Positions 1 to 7,100 of a stretch of DNA of 25,607 nt are shown here, piece after piece (position 1 is the stretch's first letter; the number at the start of each line of letters is the position of its first letter). The translations under genes were made by a program, and so were the position numbers. The stretch covers positions 1 to 25,607 of the IMG/VR virus record IMGVR_UViG_3300021963_000591, one strand, 5' to 3'. Source of the DNA: a virus. The notes below the pieces were generated by a model. The model was not told the DNA's origin, did not search any database, and saw nothing but the letters and a program-made list of their open reading frames with translations.

Positions 1-1
1 A

Positions 2-64
2 TCGGGCACCATTTCTCGAGTTTTTGAAGGAACAGTTACTGTCAATCCAAACGTTACGAGATAA
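2..64 (+). CDS. C-terminal end of an upstream gene (partial)
   Basis: An open frame enters from the left edge and ends at a TAA at 62-64, followed directly by a second TAA. The visible residues end in EGTVTVNPNVTR. The next gene starts four bases after the first stop, which fits a closely packed late operon. Only about 20 residues are visible, so no function can be given. A virion or baseplate/fibre protein is likely from context alone. Confidence 0.55.
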   Translation, partial: SGTISRVFEGTVTVNPNVTR

Positions 65-67
65 TAA

Positions 68-406
68 ATGGCAACGTCCTTAGCACAAGTTATTACGGTA
101 AACAAACGTGATACCGTTCTTACATCTGATGCGCCATTTACACTTAAGTCGGCGATCTATGACTTCAGCCGTTTAAGTAAACTACTGGACGTTAATGTTA
201 CCGAATCTCCAAATAACGCAATATTTGTTTATAATGAGGCATCCGGTCAGTGGGAAGATCATACAGTAAGTGGTACTACGAGTGAGGTGCAAGTATCGTT
301 TGCTAACAATAATCTGGTTATAGGCTTGCCCGATAGCGTCATCGTCACCGACGCATTCTCGTCAAATACCATATCATTCAACAATATGGATCTGGGTACC
401 TACTAA
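68..406 (+). CDS. Small unrecognised protein, probably virion-associated
   Basis: A 112-residue protein that I do not recognise. It has no signal peptide, membrane segment or cysteine. The middle carries the pattern IFVYNEASGQWED (residues 52-64). This resembles the YD/N-x-x-TGxW element often seen in phage baseplate, fibre and neck-decoration proteins that carry short beta-structured modules. The C-terminal part is rich in N, S, T and V, like the fibres that follow. The ATG lies just after the double stop of the preceding gene (AGATAATAAATG), with no clear Shine-Dalgarno sequence, so it may depend on translational coupling. It precedes the first giant fibre by 71 bases. A small structural role is inferred from position, not homology. 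Confidence 0.7.
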   Translation: MATSLAQVITVNKRDTVLTSDAPFTLKSAIYDFSRLSKLLDVNVTESPNNAIFVYNEASGQWEDHTVSGTTSEVQVSFANNNLVIGLPDSVIVTDAFSSNTISFNNMDLGTY

Positions 407-423
407 GTCGATTTTACTTACTA

Positions 424-431
424 CCTAAATA
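424..431 (+). promoter_or_regulatory. Putative late promoter element CCTAAATA
   Basis: CCTAAATA lies in the 71-base gap before the first giant fibre gene. It resembles the T4 late element TATAAATA and the CTAAATA form I recall from cyanophage relatives. The same octamer appears on the opposite strand before the homing endonuclease gene. Transcription would begin near 437 and give a leader of about 40 bases. The element is short, so chance occurrence in AT-rich DNA is possible; placement in a gap is the support. Confidence 0.45.
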
Positions 432-434
432 GAT

Positions 435-450
435 GGTCTTACATAAGACC
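435..450 (+). other. Hairpin GGTCTT-ACAT-AAGACC in the fibre gene leader
   Basis: A perfect 6-bp inverted repeat with a 4-base loop sits between the putative promoter at 424 and the AGGG Shine-Dalgarno (467-470) of the 1212-residue fibre. No T-run follows, so it does not look like an intrinsic terminator. It would lie at or near the 5' end of the late transcript and might stabilise the mRNA. Its function is inference only. Confidence 0.4.
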
Positions 451-477
451 TAGTAAAATCCTATATAGGGTGCTTTA

Positions 478-3400
478 ATGGCAAACACAAAAGTATTACA
501 AATCAAGCGCACGACTGTGAGCGGGCGCACGCCCAATGTCACCAGTAGTGCAAACAGCACTTATATTTACCCCGGTGAACTAGCGGTCAACCTAACCGAT
601 AAGAAGCTCTACACCTCCAACGGGTCGGCTTTAGTTGAGTTTGGTACTAATCTTACATCTCTTTCCATCAACTCCAACCTAGACGTTTCTGGTAACGTTG
701 TAATAGGTGGAGATCTTACGGTTTCTGGTAATGTAACTTACATTAACTCCCAGACCTTAAACATCGGCGATAACATATTCGTTCTGAATGCCGATGTAAC
801 TGGTGCGCCTTCTGAGAACTCCGGTATGGAGATCAATCGTGGTACCTTTGCCAACGTGCAGTTCTTATGGAATGAGACTGATTCTAGATGGACCACTAAT
901 ACCTCTACCTTACACGTTGGTAATACTCTGGTTGTTGCCAATAACACCACTATTACTGGTACTGCTAACGTATCAACATCGATAAACGTAGGTGCCAATG
1001 TAAATTTAAGCACCAGTTCGATCAACGTTGGCAACTCAACTGTCAACACGTTTATCAACAATATTGCAGTTAATTCAAATACCGTTAATGCAGCCAGTGC
1101 CGTTAACATAGGTGCTAATGTTAACTTAAGCACCAGTCAAATTAACGTCGGTAATAGTACCACCAATTCTGTATTAAATAGTACATCCATTACCATTGGC
1201 AATACTGTAGTTAATACGACTACTATTGCTATCAGTACAAACGTAGTTTCTAATACCACGGCGTTAAAAATCGGTAACACAACCGTTAATGCAGTTATCA
1301 ATAGCACATCTATTGTAATTGGTAATACTGTTGCCAATACCACGGCTATGGCCGTTGGAGCTAACGTAATTGCCAACACGACTGCATTTAGGGTAGGCAA
1401 TAGTACAGTAAACGCATACTTTACATCTAGCCAATTAAACGTTGGCGCAAACGTTGTACTTACTACCTCTAATATCACTGTAGGTAATTCGACTGTTAAT
1501 CTGGCTGTTAACTCTACATCATTCAGCACTACCGGTGTTATATCTTCTGGAAACGTCAGTATAACAGGTACAGCAAACGTATCTGTTGCCTTAAACGTTG
1601 GTGCAAACGTTAATGCTAATACTACAGCCATTAAGGTTGGTAATACCACTGTTAATGCCGTATTGAATCAATCATCATTAACTATTGGTAATACGGTTGC
1701 TAACACAACAGGATTATACGTAGGTGCTAACATTTATGCCAATATGACGTCAGTCTTTATTGGCAACTCAACTGTTAATACTGTTATCAGTAGTGATTCT
1801 ATCATAATTGGTAACACAGTATCTAATACTACTGTTATTGCCATTGGTGCTAATTCTTACATTAATACCACAGCACACTTTGTAGGTAATAGCACAGTAA
1901 ATTCTGCTATTACTTCGTCTTCTATCTCTACCAGCGGTACGATTGCCAGCGGTAATACTACAGTTACTGGTACGGCAAACGTATCAACAGCAATCAATGT
2001 TGGTGCAAACGTCAACCTAGGTACAACCTATATCGATGTTGGTAATAGTACTGTTAACACCACCATTACTAATATAACCGTTAGCACTAATACTGTTAAT
2101 GCAATCAGTGATGTAAATATTGGTGCCAACGTTAATTTAACTACTACTAGTTTTAATGTTGGTAATAGTACAGTAAACACCAGTATAGTTAATTCTGGAG
2201 TTACTTCTGGAAATGTATTTGTTGGAACAAGTACGACCAATACAGTCATTACACCTACAAGTATTACTACCGGTAATACAACAGTCAATACTGTAATAAA
2301 TTCAACTACGGTTAGCACTAATACTGTAAATGCTAACAGCGCATTGAATGTAGGATCTAATGTTAATTTAACTACTACCTACGTCAATGTTGGTAATAGC
2401 ACCGTTAACACATACATTAATTCAACCAGTATAAGTGTACTGACATTAAGTGGTGGTAATGGTAGTTTCAGTGGTGTTATGTCTATGGGCAACACCAATA
2501 TTATTGGTACGGCTAACATCAGTGCCAACCTAACGGCCAATAACGTACGTACGTATGGGGACGTCCAAATTGACGGTGACTTGGTAGTTGGTGGTAATAC
2601 TATTACCCTTAACGTAACTAACCTGTCATTAGAAGATAGTATGATCTATCTTAATGCCAATAGTACGGTAAGTAACCCCGATATTGGCTTTGCAGGTAAT
2701 TATAATGACGGTACATATCATCATGCAGGCTTCTTTAGAGATGCTACTGATGGTGTGTTTAAGGTATTTGATAACTACCTACCAGAACCAGACGCTAGCC
2801 CTTTCATTGATACTGCTAACAATACATTCCGTATTGCTGACTTCCAGGCTAATAATACAACCCTTGGTTCATTAATTGTAACCAACAATTCCTATCTTGG
2901 AGGCCCATCAGGATCTGAAAGTCTTAAGGTAGTCAAGGTATCGTCAGCAGTTAATAGAGTAGAAATAGGTGGAGGTGCTACCGGGGTAAGTTCTTATATT
3001 TACGCCGCCGGCTCCGAAGACCATTCGCTCAACATAAGCGGTAAAGGTGCGTACGGTGTATCGTTCTTCTCCGGTGCCGGGGCAACCAAGCATTTTGATA
3101 TTACCCATACTTCATCCGCTGTCAACTATTTACAGGTAACTGGTGCTGCTACCCTATCTGGTCCAGTTATATCAGCACAAGGTAACGATGCAAACGTTGA
3201 TCTAAACGTAATTACCAAGGGCACCGGTGTAATTAACCTTAAGACTGATAATGGTTTAATTACCAGAATTACTGATAATAGCCAGACCAGTATAGTTAAT
3301 TACCTGGTTATGACTGGTGCTAATACTACCACATCACCTAAACTATCTACAGCCGGGGCTGATACCAATATTGGATTACAAGTAGCTACTAAGGGTACTG

Positions 3401-4116
3401 GTTCAATTCAGTTCTATTCTAACAACGATGTTGAGCAGGTTAGAATTACCCATACCTCATCGGCTGTTAATTATCTAAGTCTAACTGGTGCAGTAACCAC
3501 TTCTGGCCCTATTATTTCAGCCCAGGGTTACGATACCCATATACCGCTAAATCTATACACCAAGGGTAGTGAGTCATTTCACTTCTATACCAACAATGGT
3601 GCCCATAGACAGTTTAAGGTAGCACATACCAGTTCTGCAGTTAACTACTTAGAGGCAACAGGCGGGGCAACAGGCACCGCACCTTCATTAGTGGTTGGGT
3701 CAGGAAGTTCAGATACTAATGTTGACTTTACTTTATCGGCAAAAGGTACCGGGGTAGTTCATACTACTACACCTTTACAGGTACAAACCGATACTGTTGT
3801 AACAACCAAGACATTAACTACTACTGCAACTACTGCCGATCAGGTGATTGGTGCATTTGCAGGAGCAACCTATCGTTCGGCTGAATTTGTCATTCAGGCC
3901 ATAGATGCGACAGGAACTAAATACCAGAAGACTAAAATATTAGCCATACACAATGGTACTACTGCTGACTATACAGAATACGGTAACGTCAACATTGGTG
4001 GTGATTGCGGAACTTTTGGAATAACTTACACCAGTGGTAATTTAAACCTAACAGTAACACCGGCTACAACTAACTCTACTGTTTTCAAAGCAATATGCTT
4101 ATTGACTAAAGTATAA
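478..4116 (+). CDS. Giant repeat-containing tail fibre/adhesin 1 (1212 aa)
   Basis: A large fibre-like virion protein, presumably a host-contact structure. Residues 1-55 (VLQIKRTTVSG, then YPGELAVNLTDKKLYTSNG) resemble the N-terminal module of phage tropism-determinant and fibre proteins (Mtd_N-like). A cap module follows at about residues 85-140 (LNIGDNIFVLNAD...MEINRG). Residues 146-688 are beta-type repeats built on VGANVNLST and [VI]GN[ST]TVN; I count about 13 of the latter. A second cap at about 715-798 contains FAGNYNDGTYHHAGFFRD. Residues 820-1096 hold five copies of a ~57-residue unit with SSAVNYL...TGA. The last ~100 residues (from TADQVIGAF to the end) form a distal domain of a type common in marine T4-like phages. 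The start has AGGG at 467-470, seven bases upstream. No S74 self-cleaving chaperone is visible. Its exact place in the virion is unknown. Confidence 0.88.
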   Translation: MANTKVLQIKRTTVSGRTPNVTSSANSTYIYPGELAVNLTDKKLYTSNGSALVEFGTNLTSLSINSNLDVSGNVVIGGDLTVSGNVTYINSQTLNIGDNIFVLNADVTGAPSENSGMEINRGTFANVQFLWNETDSRWTTNTSTLHVGNTLVVANNTTITGTANVSTSINVGANVNLSTSSINVGNSTVNTFINNIAVNSNTVNAASAVNIGANVNLSTSQINVGNSTTNSVLNSTSITIGNTVVNTTTIAISTNVVSNTTALKIGNTTVNAVINSTSIVIGNTVANTTAMAVGANVIANTTAFRVGNSTVNAYFTSSQLNVGANVVLTTSNITVGNSTVNLAVNSTSFSTTGVISSGNVSITGTANVSVALNVGANVNANTTAIKVGNTTVNAVLNQSSLTIGNTVANTTGLYVGANIYANMTSVFIGNSTVNTVISSDSIIIGNTVSNTTVIAIGANSYINTTAHFVGNSTVNSAITSSSISTSGTIASGNTTVTGTANVSTAINVGANVNLGTTYIDVGNSTVNTTITNITVSTNTVNAISDVNIGANVNLTTTSFNVGNSTVNTSIVNSGVTSGNVFVGTSTTNTVITPTSITTGNTTVNTVINSTTVSTNTVNANSALNVGSNVNLTTTYVNVGNSTVNTYINSTSISVLTLSGGNGSFSGVMSMGNTNIIGTANISANLTANNVRTYGDVQIDGDLVVGGNTITLNVTNLSLEDSMIYLNANSTVSNPDIGFAGNYNDGTYHHAGFFRDATDGVFKVFDNYLPEPDASPFIDTANNTFRIADFQANNTTLGSLIVTNNSYLGGPSGSESLKVVKVSSAVNRVEIGGGATGVSSYIYAAGSEDHSLNISGKGAYGVSFFSGAGATKHFDITHTSSAVNYLQVTGAATLSGPVISAQGNDANVDLNVITKGTGVINLKTDNGLITRITDNSQTSIVNYLVMTGANTTTSPKLSTAGADTNIGLQVATKGTGSIQFYSNNDVEQVRITHTSSAVNYLSLTGAVTTSGPIISAQGYDTHIPLNLYTKGSESFHFYTNNGAHRQFKVAHTSSAVNYLEATGGATGTAPSLVVGSGSSDTNVDFTLSAKGTGVVHTTTPLQVQTDTVVTTKTLTTTATTADQVIGAFAGATYRSAEFVIQAIDATGTKYQKTKILAIHNGTTADYTEYGNVNIGGDCGTFGITYTSGNLNLTVTPATTNSTVFKAICLLTKV
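914..2540 (+). repeat. VGANV/VGNSTVN coding repeat array in adhesin 1
   Basis: The DNA encodes tandem units of the kind VGANVNLST-x-INVGNSTVNT followed by variable spacers. Words such as GGTAATAGTACAGTTAA recur with synonymous changes. Units come in a short form (~40 residues, spacer TVNAASAVN type) and a long form (~52 residues, spacer SGNTTITGTANVST type). Low charge, no Pro or Cys, and regular V/I-N-T/S alternation suggest a beta-helix or beta-roll shaft, by inference. Codon drift between units points to an old duplication rather than a recent expansion. Confidence 0.85.
2935..3765 (+). repeat. Five ~170-bp coding repeats (SSAVNYL unit) in adhesin 1
   Basis: The core motif SSAVN[YR]L or a variant begins near 2943, 3111, 3291, 3458 and 3632, so the period is about 167-180 bases. 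Between the cores each unit carries TGA-x-TxSGP, a D-x-N-x-x-L element and TKGTG. The first and third copies are more divergent. This is a different repeat family from the VGNSTVN shaft and lies between the YNDG cap and the terminal domain. Confidence 0.8.
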
Positions 4117-4125
4117 TAACAATTC

Positions 4126-4137
4126 GGCCGCAAGGCC
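4126..4137 (+). other. Small GC hairpin GGCC-GCAA-GGCC in the 41-base gap between adhesins 1 and 2
   Basis: A 4-bp GC stem is closed by a GNRA-type loop (GCAA), ten bases after the stop of adhesin 1. No T-run follows, so it is not a convincing terminator. Beside it, CTAGG (4137-4141) and CCTAG (4153-4157) form a second possible stem ending right at the start codon of adhesin 2. Either could affect RNA processing or translation of the next gene; this is speculative. Confidence 0.3.
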
Positions 4138-4157
4138 TAGGGGAAATGGGAACCTAG

Positions 4158-7100
4158 ATGGCAACAAAGTTTAACGCAAGGCTTGGCCTTTCCGTTGGAT
4201 CAGCACCAGTCAATATACTGGATGCAAACGGCAATATAACTGCAAATACACTGGCTGTTGGTAATACTACTATTACCGGTACGGCTAATGCATCGTCAGA
4301 TATTAACGTTGGTGCAAATGTTAATCTAACCACAACCAGTATTAACGTAGGCAATTCTACTGTTAATACCTCTCTTACTTCCACCACCCTCCATACCGAT
4401 GGCGTTTTAGATGCCGGTAATACCTATATCGACGGTACTGCAAACGTGGTTGTTGCAGTCAATGTAGGTGCAAACGTAAATTTAGATACCAGTAGAATAA
4501 ACGTTGGTAACAGCACTGTTAACTCCTTCATTACTTCTACCAGTATTCATACCGACGGTACTTTAGATACTGGCAATACTTTAATTACAGGTACGGCTAA
4601 TGTAAGTTCAGACATTAACATTGGCGCAAATGTCAACTTAGATACCAGTAAGATCAATGTAGGTAATAGCACAGTTAACTCTACTATTACCTCTACCAAC
4701 ATTCATACTGCCGGTACCATTGACGGCGGTAATACAGATATTACAGGTACGGCCAACGTATCGACAGCATTAAATGTTGGCGCTAATGTTAACTTAAACA
4801 CTACTACTATCAAGGTTGGTAATAGTACTGTTAATACAAGCATTAATTCTGCCTCTATCTTTACCAGCGGAACAATCGTTGGTGGTAATACTACTATTAG
4901 TGGCTTTGCCAACGTAACTGGTAATGCTAATATTTCAGGTAATGTTGTCATTGGCGGTACAGCTACCATCACCGGTAACTTGACCGTTCAGGGTACCACC
5001 ACCTTTATTAATGCAACTAGTTTAAACATTGGTGATAATATTGTCACCCTTAATGCCGATCTTCCCAATATCATTGCACCTACTGAGAGTGCCGGATTAG
5101 AGATCAACAGAGGTAGTTCGGCTAATGTAAGCATATTATGGGATGAGTCAGCCGATGCATTCACTATGGATGTTGGTGATCAAGATTCGGTTAGACTGAA
5201 ACTTAACTCCAACACCTACGTTAGAGTCACCGATATTACTCCTACCGGGCTTAAGGAACAATGGGGTGACACATCTAGTAATAGCGCCTTTATGGCCTTG
5301 GAAATTGCCGGTGGTGAAAATGCAATCAAGAGTCAGGGTAGAGCCTTTAAGATATCAAACGGGTCATTTGATGCACTAACAGTTGCCTCTAACGGTAACG
5401 TAGGTATCAACAATACATCTCCTGGGCATACCTTAACCGTAACAGGTATTTCTAAGGTAGTAGGTAACAACGATGTAACTGATTATGTAAACGTAGGTGC
5501 TAACGTTCAGTTAAGTACCTCTAGATTATTTATTGGTAATAGCACAGTCAATACCTCTATTGAATCATACGAGATAGTTACATCTGGTGTTATCAATAGT
5601 GGTAATACAACAGTTACCGGTACATCAAACGTATCAGTTGGAATTAATGTAGGATCTAATCTTAACATTAATACAACAAGTATCAACATTGGCAACAGTA
5701 CAGTTAACTCGTTTATTAATTCTACCAGTATTCATACTGATGGTGGTCTTACCGTTGAAGGTAATACTAATATATTTGGATCTGCTAACGTTGCAACTAC
5801 TATAAACGTTGGCGCCAATGTTAACCTGAGCACTACCTCTATCAATGTTGGTAATAGTACAGTTAACTCTAGTATTAATTCGACTGCATTCTTTACTGTA
5901 GGTACAGTTACCTCTGGTAACATAATATCAAATACTGCAAACGTTGCAACTGAAGTTAATGTTGGACAGAACGTTCATTTAACTACCACTACTATCACCA
6001 TTGGTAACACCTCGGTTAATACTCATGCCAATTCGACAGCAGTATTTACCAGCGGTACAATTACAAGTGGTAACACAAACGTTACTGGTACATCTAATGT
6101 AACAGTCGGTATTAACGTAGGCTCTAATACTACTTTAGATACCGGTAAACTATTCATTGGTAATAGCACCGTTAATACCGCCCTTACCTCCAACTCTATC
6201 TTTACCAGTGGCATATTAACCAGTGGTAATTCGTTCGTGGTCGGGGTTGCAAACGTTACTGTAGGTATTAATGTTGGTGATGATATCAATGTTAATACAA
6301 CAGCCATCTATGTTGGTAATACCACCAACAATACCGCGATTACACCTACTTTGGTTGCAACCAGTAACGTGGCAGCCAGACAGATTGTTACAGTTGGATC
6401 AAATGTAAGTATTGATACAGGTAGTTTAAGCATTGGTAATTCAACAGTTAACTCTGTTCTTAACTCCATTACTCTCACCACTAATACAGCAAACGTTCAG
6501 TCAGCCGTTAACGTAGGCGCAAACGTTAATCTTTCTACTTCTAGCATCCATGTTGGTAACTCTACTGTCAACACTGTCATTGATTCAGTATCGGTAAATT
6601 CAAATACAGTAAATGCAGCAAGTGCGGTTAATGTTGGCGCAAATGTAACTGCTAATACTACAGCATTAAGAGTAGGTAATAGTACAGTTAACTCATATGT
6701 AACCAGCGGTGAGATTCACACCGATGGCGTATTGACAGTCACCGGTAATACTACTATTACAGGTTCGGCTAACATTGCAACTACAGTTAACGTAGGTGCT
6801 AATGTCAGCCTGACAACTTCAAGCGTCGTAGTAGGTAACAGTACGGTTAATTCTTATGTGTCGTATAACGGCTTTAGGTCTTATGCTAATACTACCCATT
6901 ATTCAAATTATAATTACGGTGGAATTACTGTAAATAATACGGAAGATTCAAAAAGTACTTCTTTAATTACCAGTCACCTACGATTACAAGATACCAATGC
7001 AGGTTCTGTAAGAGATGTTGCCCAGCTATCGCTGGCTAACTTAGAACTATATCTAGTAAAAGATGAGGAAGTATTTGGTTCTGCATATGCTACTAAGTTA

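Noticed and set aside
478-640. Diversity-generating retroelement, suggested by the Mtd-like N-terminal module
   Set aside because: There is no reverse transcriptase gene, and no template/variable repeat pair with adenine-specific changes is seen. The similarity is only to the N-terminal structural module.
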